Below, piece by piece: positions 31,100 through 43,419 of a stretch of 64,000 bases of DNA. Under the pieces are notes generated by a model, which had not been told where the DNA came from, searched no databases, and was given only the letters and a program-made list of their open reading frames with translations. Both the position numbers and the translations under genes were made by a program. Numbering within the stretch: the stretch's first letter is position 1; every line of letters starts with the position of its first letter. The stretch is taken from assembly GCA_019426215.1 (NCBI GenBank), contig CM033402.1, positions 23,818,104 through 23,882,103 on the forward strand, read 5' to 3'. This DNA comes from Buddleja alternifolia (taxonomy: Eukaryota; Streptophyta; Magnoliopsida; Lamiales; Scrophulariaceae).

Positions 31100-33530
31100 A
31101 TTTAGATTGTTTGAGCAATTCATTCATCTTTTGGCGGGAAAATGGGCGCTCAATTTTTCTATTTCCTTATCTTTTTCTTTTATTTTTCTAACTAATAACT
31201 CTTGGTTTATAGGTGTCTCTTGCCTAATTACTTAGATATGTGATGAAAAAATTTTGGTATTTAATACGTACGAGTATTTTATGAATTTTTTTTAAAAGTT
31301 ATGGTCGAATAATCGGCTAATAGTAAGGAAACAGGAATAAACGAATTAGTACTTGTATGAGTAACATACGAATAAAAATGAATTATTCGGGAGTAAAAAT
31401 ACGTCTGATTTTTATATTATTTTGTAAGATATACAACTTGTACTTAATTTTATCTTATGAAGGGGGTTTTCCCATCAAATAATTGGTTCTAGCATCCTAC
31501 TTGAGTATTACATAAATTTCATTATTTACATTGATCATTAGATTATTTCATTATTATAGCTAATTAATCACATTTGAGATTCGGATTAAAGTAATGTTGG
31601 ATTATATATATATATATATATATATATATCAAATAAGAAGTATATTGTATTATTATTGAAGTAATATTAATTCTTCACACGCGCCCTCAACCCGATGCTC
31701 AAAACCCTAAACCATATACCCTAAACTCTAAATGCCTGATAGACAAATAGTTTTTGAAACTTTTGACATATTAAAAGATACTTAATATTGTTAATTGAAG
31801 TCATTTTTGAATCTTGTGGTTTTGATGATATATATGTTCTATACTTTAATTTGATATAGATTATCCAATAACTTAAAATGTACATATAACACATATTTTG
31901 TCACAAACTTTTAAATTTGAGATGAGTTTATAGATGAAAATGAAAATTATTAAGTTTCAACTCGGAGATGGAATATAAAATTAATTTTTATCTTAATTTT
32001 GAATAAAAATTATAGATGAGAAGGAAATTAGATTTAAAAATTTATTTCATATGCATCTTAATTAGACTAAATTAACAATGACTAATATTTAAATCAAAAA
32101 TAAAATTAAGCCTTAGAAGAATCGAACCCTGGTACATCCCACACAACTTGGGGGTAGGGTTGTTCCCGGTTTGGTTAACCGACCTAACCGAATTGAAACT
32201 GAAATGAGATTTTCAGTTTGGTGTTCAGTTCAGTTTCAGTTTCATGGTCGGTTAACCAAACCGAACCGAAAACCGAATAGGTTTAAAATTAATATATAAC
32301 TTTTTATTTATAGGGGGGCTAATGTGGAATTCCGAAACATTTAGGGGCTAAAACCCAATTATTTCTTTCTAAAAGATTAAAACCTAGCACCCAACCTCAA
32401 TTCAACATAATTATTCTCACTCCTATGCCTCAATCTCAATCCTCTGCCTCACTCTCACGCTCGTTGCTCCTCGTCATTCGCTGTCGCCGTAACTGAATAC
32501 CTCCATCGCCGTCGCCTGTCAATCCTCCTCCTACTCGGCTCTCCTCAGTTCTTTAATCTAACCCTAGGTAAGAAAATAAAATAAAATTATTTCATTTATT
32601 TATTTTGTAAATCAATGGGATAAATTAAAAATATAGGCTTGAAGCATCATTAAACACAATTTTGAAATAAGGATTGTAAATTAACATATATATAATTAAT
32701 TAAATTTTTCAGTGTAGCCTAGATGTTATTGTCTTTCTTTCTTGAATTTAGACATTTTATGTAATGTGGTGTGCTTAAATGCTCAAAAACTCATGCTCCT
32801 CATGTGAATGATGAAAATGTGAATGTTGCTATCTCACATGGGTCTATTTATGCTAATTTCTTACTTTAAAAATATCCCCTAATTTAACCACTAATGATGC
32901 TACTTTTTTTTTTAGAGTTTTCGTTTCGTGTTTTTGGGAGCTTGAAGGTTGATTTTGGTGTTTTATAAAAACTTCCTTTCTTATTAAGTTGTTGAATGAG
33001 ATAGATATATTTTCTTGAATAACTCGTAAATAATCTCTTTGTGTTGGATGAGGATAAAATTTACTCCCTTATAACTAAATATCAGTAAATTTTGGGCATA
33101 CACTAGATTTGAAGAGCATAATTGCCCACGATTAGTGGCATGTTTTTATGTGAAAAGAGAAGAATAGACTTTGCAAGATTTTCTAATGACCAAAAACATT
33201 GACTTAATTCTCAGTTTTGAATCCATGAGACGAATGAAATTGAAGACTCTTTTTCTATGCTAAGTTATTGACCGTGTTACATGTAATTAATTACATTGTA
33301 TTTATTATGACTTAAGCTACAATTACAAAATAGTATCAAATTATACTTATCTATAATTAATATTATTTACACTTATATGAAAATTATGAATTTGTTATCT
33401 AATCAATCATATTGACAATGATCATTACCACTAGTAAGAAAGGCACATTTTATGAATTACTACAAGAAACATGAATTTGCACATAATTTGATTGATAGAT
33501 GTTTATGTTTACTTGTTGATTAATAAACAC
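31100..33530. other. AT-rich interior of outer CACTA element, no supported gene
   Basis: There is no long reading frame. A CT-rich stretch (32400-32570) ending ...CCCTAG/GTAAGAAAAT looks like a 5' untranslated exon with a splice donor, so a gene of the outer element may begin here. (TA)n lies at about 31602-31630. Confidence 0.4.
32148..32300. repeat. Short inverted-repeat sequence, possible MITE remnant
   Basis: 'cggtttggttaaccg' near 32168 and 'cggttaaccaaaccg' near 32250 are inverted copies around an 'aactgaa/ttcagtt' centre. The pattern is common in small plant hAT-like or MITE sequences. No target duplication was identified. Confidence 0.35.
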
Positions 33531-33539
33531 CAGGTTCCA

Positions 33540-35520
33540 TCAATAAAAGAGGTCACGGATCAAGATCAAGTACCGGAAAGTGATCAATAGAGAAAGCTAT
33601 TGCTGATAATGTAAGTTTTACCATTCACAAAACATATTCCAATTAGTTATCATAATTGCACCTTACCACATATCTGATTCGGATAGGATGAAAAGTTACT
33701 TGAGATAGAGTTTTCTGAAGGTTTTAAAAGCCAAGTCGATTTGCTAATCACCTATCCAATGGAATTGAGATTGTTATTGGGCATAGTCCTGAACTTGACT
33801 TCATCTCCTTCACATAATTCTTTGAATGCTTTCTGCCTTGCTCAATTACTCTATGTTAAGTTAAATATGATTCCATGTTTTGAGATCTTTAATTCTTGAT
33901 ATATGAGAGAGTATATAAGATGTAAGACTAGTTAAATGAACAAATTGAGAAACTAGAACATGTATTCTCGAAAAGTAAAGATCTAGATTACTCTTTGCAT
34001 ACAGTTTTTCTCCAATAGAGTTTGGAGACTAGAAGACCTTTTCCTTCGCTTCCTCTTTTTCTATGAGAATACATCGATATTTTTAGTGGACTAATTGCTC
34101 GATCCTAAATATATCGTGGACTTCTTTCATTTTTGATAGACTTTTCTTGATATATTTTATACAGAAATAGTGGTCCAAGATCTGGTATAGGGGCGAGGTC
34201 CTCACAATTGGCCTTGAGTGCAGGTACCTTTGCTTAACATTGATGTATATATGAACATTCATATTAAATTTGGATTACATGAACCATGATTTGGGTCGGG
34301 TCATCCTTACTGTTGTCTATAGTGCGCTTATGTCGAGAGTTTTAAAACTATTGTTTTAGTTATGAACCAAGCCATGTTTTCATTTTTCATACAACCTTCT
34401 TCTATAACTTATTAGTTTTGCTTTTGTAGACATGATTATATAGTAAAATTTCTCAATTCAAAGGGGTGTGGAGGATTTGAGAAGAAAGGTATAATATGCT
34501 TGACAATATACACCTTTTGCATTTTGAAGACGGATAGGATGAAAAATTTTATTTTGTACATAGTTTTGTTGAAATATGTTTTATAATAAAAATATGTATA
34601 TTAAGACTATATGTGATACTTTTGGCATGAAATTGACTATCTTTTTCTAACAGTGATGGCTAGTAGTTTGGTTCGATGTTCTTTATGTTAACAACTACAT
34701 TGAAAGATGTCAAAGACAAGATGAGGAAATAGTAGGCCTGAGACACTCTCAAAATGAATTGAAGAAAATGATGCTAATTCTCATGCAACAAAACAATCTC
34801 TATCAACCTTGTAAATTTTGACTTCTTGACTTCATTTATTTAGCAAAAAGGAAACCTCCTTACTTCATTTAATTCACATCATACCTTGGATGTTTTCTAT
34901 TTTGTTTAATAATCAAATCACTTTATGTTAAGTGAAATATGATTTTACTAGGTGTTTTGAGATCTTTGCTTCTTCAAATATGCAGTATATTTTTGCTAAA
35001 AATTTGAGATTATGAAGTTGGAAAGTTAATGAAAAAAGCTATTGCTGATAATGTAACTTTCTACTATTAATAATACATATTACAATTATTTATCTTAGTT
35101 TCACTATACAACATACTTTTATTTTGAGCAGCACAGAAGAAGAATTACAAGATGTCGCTTCCCGCATAAAAGCTCAGCAAGAAATTATTAACAACTACAA
35201 TGAACGATGTTAAAGACAGGAAGAGAAATAGCAGGTCTGAAAGACTCTCAAAATGAATTGAAGAAAATGATGTTAGCTCTTATGCAACATAACAATCTGC
35301 ATCGACATTGTAAGTTTTAACCTCCTGACTTCACTTATTTTAGTAAAAAAGAAGCCTCCTAACTTCATTTTATTCACATCATGCCTTGGATGTTTTCTAT
35401 TTTGTGATAATCCAATTACTTTAGGTCAAAGTGAAATATGATTTTATTAGGTGTTTTGAGATCTTTACTTCTTGGTATATGCACATATATGTTTGCTAGA
35501 ATTTGAGATTATGAAGTTGG
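33540..35520 (+). pseudogene. Exon remnants of a coiled-coil (TNPA-like) gene, tandemly duplicated
   Basis: Short exon-like pieces sit between AT-rich intron-like DNA. 33542-33610 (Arg/Ser/Gly-rich, with donor GTAAG) is the first. 34690-34815 and 35190-35310 both encode a 'Ser-Gln-Asn-Glu-Leu-Lys-Lys-Met-Met' coiled-coil segment followed by Met-Gln and Asn runs. The blocks 34690-35025 and 35190-35520 are near copies about 500 bases apart, and 'aaagctattgctgataatgtaa' occurs at both 33592 and 35036. Frameshifts in both copies show decay. Such coiled coils are found in the second protein of CACTA elements; the assignment is tentative. Confidence 0.45.
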
Positions 35521-35689
35521 ATTAGTACCGACCATATGAAAGAAATAGTGACACACATCAGAAGGTTATGAAATATCAGAAAATGTATCCAGTTATCTAT
35601 ATTAGCTTTGTCAAGAATGTGAATTAAGTGAGTAAATTTCAAATAGTGACACATAGCAGTGTGCATCTCTCACTACTACAGAAATGACC

Positions 35690-35990
35690 TATTACAATAG
35701 ATTTTTTTTACCTATTACAGCGGTTTTAACCGCTGTAATTGGTTCAGGCCAATTACAGCGGTTTTTGAACCGCTGTAATAGGAACCAATTACAGCGGTTA
35801 AAAAAAAACCGCTGTAACTGGCAAACCAATTATAGCGGTTTTTTTTTCGAACCGCTGTAATTGGTTTTCTCAAATTTTTTTTTTTTTTAGTTACCTGTTA
35901 TAGCGGTTTTTAGAAAAACCGCTATAATAGGTCGCAAACCTGTTCTGGCGGTTTTTTCAAAAAACCGCTATAATAGGTGTATTTTTTATT
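35690..35990. repeat. Left subterminal palindromic repeats of the inner CACTA element
   Basis: About ten copies of ACCGCTGTAAT/ATTACAGCGGT or a 'tatagcggttt' variant are arranged as head-to-head palindromes around 'tggttcaggcca'-type centres. They match the array at 43110-43400, and probably are transposase-binding sites. Confidence 0.8.
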
Positions 35991-36429
35991 TTTTTTAATT
36001 ATTTTTCTTGTTCTACTGTACAAAATTTACCATTACCAGCTTCTCAAAATTCAACACACTAACACAACAAACCATAAAATCAGTTCAACAGAAATAACAA
36101 ACGTGAAACCCAAAATTAACTTCACCAAATTTAATGATCATCTCTAACAACAAATACCAACAAATGTATATAACCAATTCGCATAATCTCTAACAACAAA
36201 AACCAACAAATGTATATAAACAATTCGCATAATCTCCAGCAAATCAAATGTTACGCATAATCTCCAACAAATGATAAAGAGTTTACAATCAATTAAATAA
36301 AACAAATCAAATAAAAATGTACAACAATCTACAACTTACACCATACCAAATGCGCATTGGAAAATGTATTGTGCCAATTCGCCACGTACTTCATTAAGTT
36401 GCTCTATAGAGTAAGTGACGTCTTGACAA

Positions 36430-39400
36430 TCAGGAAAGTACTGCACGATAGAGATTGAAAACACAACAAAGGTTTAATAACTTATAAAGGGAAATTAGAA
36501 TTTGATGATGAGTATTAATTAGGATTATGCATACCGCTGGTGGGATTGTAGATTCTCCGTGGCTAATAATATCCTTCATGAATTTCATAACAAAGAAGCC
36601 ACAATCTTTGTCGTTTAACTGCATGGGGCACTACAAAATTGAAATAAAAAATTGTATTAGAAGAATAACGTTTATACGAATAATCTCTCGAAAATATAAA
36701 ATTACACTAACCTTTATAGAAGTCCATTTACAGGCCAATTTTTTTTATTTGGACACTTGGGTGTTACGATTTGCACGAGACATCAACACAGCACTGTTAA
36801 AACCATCAAAAAACAAGGAAAGATGTCAATATCAAGGAAATATACATGTGAAACCGAGGAAGATATATACACTTTAAAATTAATATTAAATATAATGAAT
36901 ACATTGATTAAATGAAAAACTTCCTGATCGATTGTTTCTTTCATATCAGGTCGGTTCTTCGGATCAACGTGCAAAGAATCCAGATAATAAACGATCTCTT
37001 TAATTGGATCAATCACAAACAACACCCAATGTCCCCTAAATTAAAAAGCATTCAAAAGATAAGTTCAAAATTAATTTTGAGTACGTAACAAATTTTTATT
37101 ATAAAATAAAATTGGGTGTTTAGTAACTCACCCGGTGTTGTAAGGTCCAATAAACAACTTCCCGTCCGTGCAATCTTTCATGGCATTTGTTATATATTGC
37201 GCTTGTGAGATACGCTGAGAGGGAGTAATACCTGCTCCCGCATCTATAGTATGTGGGCTAAGGAACCCGAAATTATTTGTTTTTTTTTCAGGGACCACGT
37301 ACTTAGATCACTAACACCTAAATTGAGCATAAAATAAATTTGAACAACAAAATAAACATAGTTCAAATTAATGCAGTAAAATAATTTAAAAACTAACTTT
37401 TTTTTAATTCATATTTATAAACTTACTTGATCTAAACTGAAATGATGGAGACTCCTATTTGTTCTTTGCGCAAAAAATGACAGATCTCCTCCCGCCCAAG
37501 ATACTCTTGATAGGGTTCGGTATTATACATTGCCTCGGGAACGTCTATAGCGATCAATTGCTCAATAGGCATTATTTGGAGGTACCTTTCAAGAGTTACA
37601 AGTGGCTGAGGGAGTTGATTAGCTGGTACGTCTGCTGCTCTGTCATCTTCACGTGGAGGATTGGCCACAGGAGGTGTTCGTTTGACCGCTGAGTGCTTCG
37701 TCATCTCTGATTTATGTTTTCCAACTGATGATTTGGATTTTCCAAGAGACTATTTAAGCAAAGAAAACCAACGTGAACGTTATGAACCAAAGTATATTTA
37801 GTAACTTTAAACAATTATTATAATTATTTAATGGCTAGGTATTAATAATTACGTACCGATGCATCACTGACAGTGACAAGACTCTTAGGCCAAGCGACAA
37901 TGTATCCCACATCCTCAGAAACTGTGAACACTCCTTCATCAGCGAGAGGGACTGGTAGGGGTGCAATATCTTCAATTGCAATGTCAATCATCACTTTCAC
38001 AAGGTGGGTGGGTAATGGAAGTGTATGCAGCATTCTATCATGATCTGGTCGATTGTACATTTGTGCTTTAGCCACCAAACGATAAGACGGTGTTGAAAGT
38101 GACAATTGACATGGCGCCACAACCTACATATATAAAATATATATATACCATTATATTAGAAAAGTTTGTGTATTTTAATGAATTGCAAGTTATATGATCA
38201 CTTAATAATTTCATATCATTACCTCAGGAAGGTTCTTAACTAGATCTGGGCAGCTATCTTTCAAAGAAACCGCCTCATCTTCATGTGGCTGCTGCGACCC
38301 AGACACCCTATACTCATCAAACTCGCGTCGCAATGAGGATAGTGATGCAGTGAGCATGTGCACCATGTTTTTCAAGTTATCGATCTCCTCATCTTTAGAA
38401 GGCTTTTTGTCACTAAAATATTGTTTTTGTGATACCCCAAAGCCTATACCCCTAACGCGACCCGAATGCTCCTTCTTCTTAAGAGCTTTAGCCAATATAT
38501 CATTTCGGGTCCTCTCGCTTCCACTGTGGCTACCCTCCTGTGATAAGCACTCCTGTAATAATACATTTAAAAATTAGTGAACTTTGCTCTTTTAAAAAAA
38601 TTTCAAAAAACATATACAACACATGATATAGCTAAAATTTCAAATAACTCACAATTTCATCCGATACTCTTTTAACATTGGGATTATCAATGTTTTGCTG
38701 GCTGTCAGAATGTGCAATCCTCCATACGAGTGCTCGTGTCACGTCTGTGCAATCTGACCCAGCTTCCTTTCTTTTTTCCTTCTATATTATGATTAAATAT
38801 ATATATATATATATTAGCAAGGAATTTTTATTAGAAAACTTGTAATGATTCACTGTTATACGAACTACGTACCTCAATGTGCTCCAGTTGAGCATATCCA
38901 AGACGTGATTTCCTATAGGGATATTCAGGGTCCTTTGCTCTTTCTTGATTGTCCCTACTTAATTTATGTTCATTACAAAATCAAATCATTAGTCAATGTT
39001 CATATAAACACAATATGCAACAAATGAAACTGTAAATTAAAATAATTACCATGAAAGGATCACTTTTTCGAATATCTATAAACGCTGTCCAATCTTCTTG
39101 AGATATATTATATTTTTGGGGTGGGCTGGAATTAATATTTCCATGATCATCCTCTACCCACACTCTGCTCAAGAAGCTCCTAAAGTTTCGAGCTAGCTTT
39201 CCAGCCTCGGCTAAAACAAATTTCTGTCTACTTTCTTCAATATCAAAGGCCAACTTTGAAAAACAAACAACAAAGTATGTATGAAATTATAACTTTGAGA
39301 AAATTGAATAAACAAAACATACATTAACCAATTAATTAGAAATATGATAATAACCAACTTGCAGCTATTTCATTCCAAATTCCGATCTTTATTGCGTCCG

Positions 39401-39540
39401 AGACGTGTCGCCAATCACTGATGGTAATCGGCACCCTCTCACGAGCTATGACTCCAATGTAACGAACAAATGTTGATTTATTTGGGTCAACTGGTTGGCC
39501 ATTCTCATTCCAACCGACTGGTAGCTTTTATGATAGATCT
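36430..39540 (-). pseudogene. Second gene of inner CACTA: plant transposase-type protein with C-terminal Ulp1-like protease
   Basis: The minus strand shows a multi-exon gene. 39361-39520 encodes a segment with 'Gly-Gln-Pro-Val' and 'Ser-Asp-Trp-Arg', and 39043-39253 continues it; together these resemble the plant En/Spm transposase (Ptta) domain. 38211-38495 is coiled coil; 37842-38120 and 37432-37704 look like the linker domains of CACTA second proteins. The C-terminal exons carry a Ulp1-like cysteine protease with His-Trp (about 37030), Leu-Asp-Ser-Leu (about 36970) and Asp-Cys-Gly-Phe-Phe (about 36600). A donor GTGAGT after 37132 and an acceptor TTTAG near 37040 fit an intron. The 5' end is missing where the gene abuts the truncated TNP2 gene at about 39530. 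Confidence 0.7.
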
Positions 39541-41693
39541 CATAAAAGCCGGTCCACATAGTTGTGTCTCTCTAACCAAGTGAATAGGTAGATGAGTCAT
39601 TATATCAAAAAATGCTGGTGGAAAATACATCTCAAGCTCGCACAAAGTGATGGCAATTTGTTTCTGAAGTGCAGGCAATTGTTCAGGATCAAACACCTTG
39701 CTCCACATTGCTTTGAAGAAGAAACATAATGAGCTTACAGTTTCTCTCACCTTTTTTGGCAAAATGGCCCGTATAGCAATTGGTAGCAAATGATCCATGA
39801 TCACATGACAATTGTGAGTCTTTATGTGCTTTAGCTTCAATTCCTTCATTGACACAAGACTGCTAATGTTTGAAGAATACCCTTCTGGAACTTTCACTCC
39901 ATTAAGAAACTCACATAATATAATTTTTTCTTTCCTGGATAGAGTGTGAGCTGCTGGAGGCAAATAAGTTCGTTTTCCCTTATTTGTTGGTGCCAATTTT
40001 TCTCTTATCTTCATTTCAACCAAGTCTAACCTTGCCTTTACACCATCTTTTGTCTTACCGGGCACATTTAGAAGTGTAGCAATGACACTATCAAATACAT
40101 TTTTCTCAATATGCATAATATCAAGAAAATGTCTAACATGTGAAGACGTCCAATATGGCAACTCAAAGAAAATTGACCTTTTTTTCCACCCAGTTTTTGC
40201 AAGCCCACCTGCAAAAGTCTTTCCAAATTTAACCTCCAAGTCTTTTATATTCTCAAACACTTCTTCACCAGTTAAGCACTTAGGAGCTCGGCCTTTTTCT
40301 ATATTCCCATTGAAAGCTTTTTTCCACCGACGATATCTATGGTTTCGATTTAGCCATCTCCAATGCCCTTGGAATGCATATTTCTGAGAGTGTGTCAGTC
40401 GATATTGATCTGTACTCTTGACACATATGGGGCATCCACATTGGCCATGTACACCATATCCCTCGAGGTTTGCTCTTGCCGGAAAATCATTGATTGTTCC
40501 AAATAACATGACTCTGAGATTGAAATTTTCTTCTCTGAACCCATCATATACTTGAACACCGGTCTCCCACAACACCTTCAAATCCTCAATTAAAGGAGCC
40601 AAGTAGACATCTATATCATTTCCAGGTTGTTTCGGCCCAGAAATCAGTATAGGCATCATTATATGTTCTCGCTTCATGCATCGCGATGGGGGGAGGTTGT
40701 AGATCATCAAAATCACCGGCCATGTACTATGTGAGCTACTTTGCATGCCATGAGGGTTCATGCCATCTGTAGCCAATACAAGGCGAAGGTTTCTTGATTC
40801 TTCACCAAATTCTGGGAAATGATCATCGATCTTTTTCCATTGAGGAGAATCTGACGGGTGTTGAATCTTGTCATCTTCAATCCTTTGTTCAAGCCTTTTA
40901 TCAGCATGCCATGTCAAGTCCTTCGCCAACTCTTTACTACTGTACATGCGCCTAAATCGTGGTATTATGGGCAAATACACATGGTTTTGACAGGAGCAGA
41001 TCCGTTTTCCTTGTACCGCGAGGCGCCACATTTCGGACAAACCTTCAATGATGCATAGTCAGTTCTAAACAATATGCAATCATTGAGACAGGCATGTATC
41101 CTCTCATATCCCATGCCAGTTGAGGTTAACATCTTCTTAGCCTCATAAGTACGATTAGGTAACACATTATCCTCGAGAAGCATGTTTTTTAATAGATCAA
41201 GTAAGTCTGTGAAACTCTTATCACTCCACCCATTGTTGGCTTTTAACTTGTAGAGGTTTAGGACTGGTTTCAATCTTGTGAATTTACTACCACTATACAG
41301 TGGTGTCTTTGAATCACTTGTCAAATTGTCAAACATCTTGGGACAATTTCGTAAATCCTCCTCAGTTACATTTGTCATCTCCTCCAAACGATCAGGCTCA
41401 TAATCATTCATGTCCAAATCCCGCGTGCGATATGATGTACCACCCAAATCATCTGAGGTGACACTGCTCTCACCGTGTCTTGTCCAACGTGTGTAGCTTT
41501 TATCAATTCCATTACACACCAAATGATCTTCTAATTCACGTGGACTAATTCTCTTTCCAAAACAACAACTTAAACACGGGCAACTGATTCTAGTCCGATC
41601 TAATGCATGCTCAATCGCAAAATTGATGAATTCTTTCACCCCTTTCTCATATTGCTCGAACATACGATCCGCTAATATCCAACTTCGATCCAT
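39505..41693 (-). pseudogene. TNP2-type CACTA transposase, one frameshift and truncated C-terminus
   Basis: 41693-40965 encodes the N-terminal part with the CxxC/transposase-associated zinc region (Cys-Pro-Cys-Leu-x-Cys-Cys) and Cys-Pro-Lys-Cys-Gly. 41040-39505 encodes the Tnp2 catalytic core ('Asp-Gly-Met-Asn-Pro', 'Cys-Pro-Ile-Cys') and a DUF4218-like region ('Leu-Pro-Ile-Ala' onward). The two parts are in different frames, overlapping near 40970, so one base was lost or gained. The DUF4218 part stops at 'Gly-Pro-Ala-Phe-Met-Arg-Ser' and runs straight into the middle of the second gene at about 39530, which suggests an internal deletion. Transposases of this type cut CACTA ends; this copy is inactive. 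Confidence 0.85.
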
Positions 41694-41699
41694 CTTGAT

Positions 41700-42480
41700 T
41701 CTGAATTAATTAAATTAAACAATTTTAATATCATTTCATAGTTGAATTAATTAAATAATTTTTATTTTCATTTATTTTCCATTATTCTAGAAAAAATTCG
41801 GCAGAGTAACGACGCAAATTTTTTTACCAAGTTCTCGACTTAATCTTCCCCCGAGTGGGTTGCAACCAACAAAATTCAAATCTTACGATCCGCTAAAATT
41901 CAATTTCGATACATCCATCTTCATATTAATTAAATTAAATAATTTTAACATCAGTTCAATTGAATTAATTAAATTATTTTAATTTTAATTTATTTACCAT
42001 TATCCTAGAAAAAATTCGGCAGGGTAACAACGCAAAAATTTCTATCAAGTTCTCGACTTAATCTTCCCCCAAACTTGCAACCAACAAAATTCGCATCTTT
42101 CAACCACAACAAACCCAACATTCTAATCTTTCACCCACAACAAACCCAAAATGTCGATCTCACTATACGAAAATATTTATCACCAATTGGATCACATAAA
42201 GCAACATATTTCAAGCAACTTCCAATATTGATCACCAGTTGGATCATATAAATCACATAAAACTAAACATAAAGCATCATTTTATAAATATTGATCACCA
42301 GTTGGATCACATAAAGCATCATATTTTAAGCAACTACAAATATTGATCACCAGTTGGATCACATAAATCACATAAAACTACAAATAAAGTATTATATTTT
42401 CAACAACTAAGTATAAATAAAGATCACCAATTGGATCAATGTACCCTACACTACAAAATAACCACACTTTAATCCCAAAT
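41700..42480. repeat. Tandem repeats upstream of the inner CACTA transposase gene
   Basis: Two blocks are seen. A roughly 235-base unit is repeated at about 41700-41900 and 41930-42090, each with 'ctagaaaaaattcggcag' and 'agttctcgacttaatcttccccc'. Then there are at least five copies of 'gatcaccagttggatca' in units of about 60 to 75 bases (42178-42440). They lie in the 5' leader or first intron of the transposase gene and encode nothing. Confidence 0.7.
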
Positions 42481-42484
42481 TAAA

Positions 42485-42787
42485 TATAATTAACACCCAA
42501 CTATACACACAAATACATACACCCACACATACACAAATTATATACATCCACATATACACAAATACATACATCCACACATATATAAATATATATATATACA
42601 CTCATATATACACAAATATATATACATACATCCACACATACACAAAATATACATACACTAACATATATGAACATATATATATATATATATATATACCTAT
42701 AGAGTGAGAGAGACAAGCGGCGGCGGCGGAATACGGTGGTGGTGGTGGCGGTATGTGGTGGGTGTGGTGGTGGTGGGGATATATGTG

Positions 42788-42832
<45 letters not shown>

Positions 42833-43060
42833 GATAGCTAGAGATATTTATATATATATATATTTATATAGTAGAAGAGAGAGAGAGTGGAAGTGGTGGT
42901 GGCGGCGGTGGGGTTGAGTGAGAGAGAGAGAGTGGAAGTGGTGGTGGCGGCGGTGGGGGCGGCGGCGGTGGGGTTGAGTGAGAGAGAGAGAGTAGAGTGA
43001 GAGAGAGAGAGTACAGAGAGTTGAGAGAGAGGGAGTTAAGAGAGAGAGAGGGGTGGTCGG
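42485..43060. repeat. Microsatellite-rich stretch: (CA/TA)n, (TA)n, GGT/GGC and GAGA runs
   Basis: 'acatacacccacacat' runs (42500-42680), (TA)n (42676-42695 and 42796-42826) and a twice-repeated unit 'gagagagagtggaagtggtggtggcggcgg' (42880-42990), followed by (GA)n. It is the GC- and purine-rich 5' side of the inner CACTA gene region, and probably an untranslated leader. Confidence 0.75.
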
Positions 43061-43109
43061 CGAGTTGGGGGGGAAAAATGGGGGGAAATTGAATTTTTGA
43101 TTTTTTTTA

Positions 43110-43400
43110 TTATCAATTAAGGCGGTTTTCTAGAAAACCGCCGTAACCGGTCCGGACCAGTTGCGGCGGTTTTCTAAAAAACCGCTGTAATTGAACGGTT
43201 ACGGCGGTTTTCCGGAAAACCGCCGTAATCGGTCAATATTGAATTTTTAATTTTTTTTTTTTAAATATCAATTACGGCGGTTTTCCAAAAACCTTCTGTA
43301 ATTGGTTGGACCGGTTACGGCGGTTTTCCAAAAAACCGCTGTAATTGGTCAGTTGCTTCAACCTATTACAGTTGTTCGCCTAAAAACCGCTGTAATAGTG
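43110..43400. repeat. Right subterminal palindromic repeats of the inner CACTA element
   Basis: Repeated 'ggcggttttctagaaaaccgcc'-type palindromes spaced by 'gtaaccggtc/gtaattggt'. They are the counterpart of the left array at 35690-35990, with more CpG-containing variants (ACGGCGG) than the left side. Confidence 0.8.
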
Positions 43401-43419
43401 TATTTTTGTAGTAGTGTCT

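Larger units (their letters stand above)
35671..43416 (-). mobile_element. Inner CACTA element with TCT target duplication
   Basis: The left terminus is CACTACTACAGAAATGACC (35671) and the right terminus ...GTGTATTTTTGTAGTAGTG (43416), imperfect inverted repeats. TCT flanks both sides (35668-35670, 43417-43419), the 3-base duplication expected of CACTA transposases. The length is 7,746 bases. Both ends carry arrays of 'aaccgctgtaat/attacagcggtt' subterminal repeats. Two genes run on the minus strand, a TNP2-type transposase (39505-41693) and a second gene with a Ulp1-like protease (about 36430-39540). Both have lesions, so this copy should not be autonomous. Confidence 0.9.

Noticed and set aside
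42501..42716. 71-codon frame of Tyr/Ile/Cys/Val repeats on the minus strand
   Set aside because: It is a translation of (CA/TA)n microsatellite sequence.
35690..43400. Regularly spaced palindromes as a CRISPR array
   Set aside because: The repeats vary, the spacers are not unique and they lie at CACTA ends with target duplications in a plant genome.
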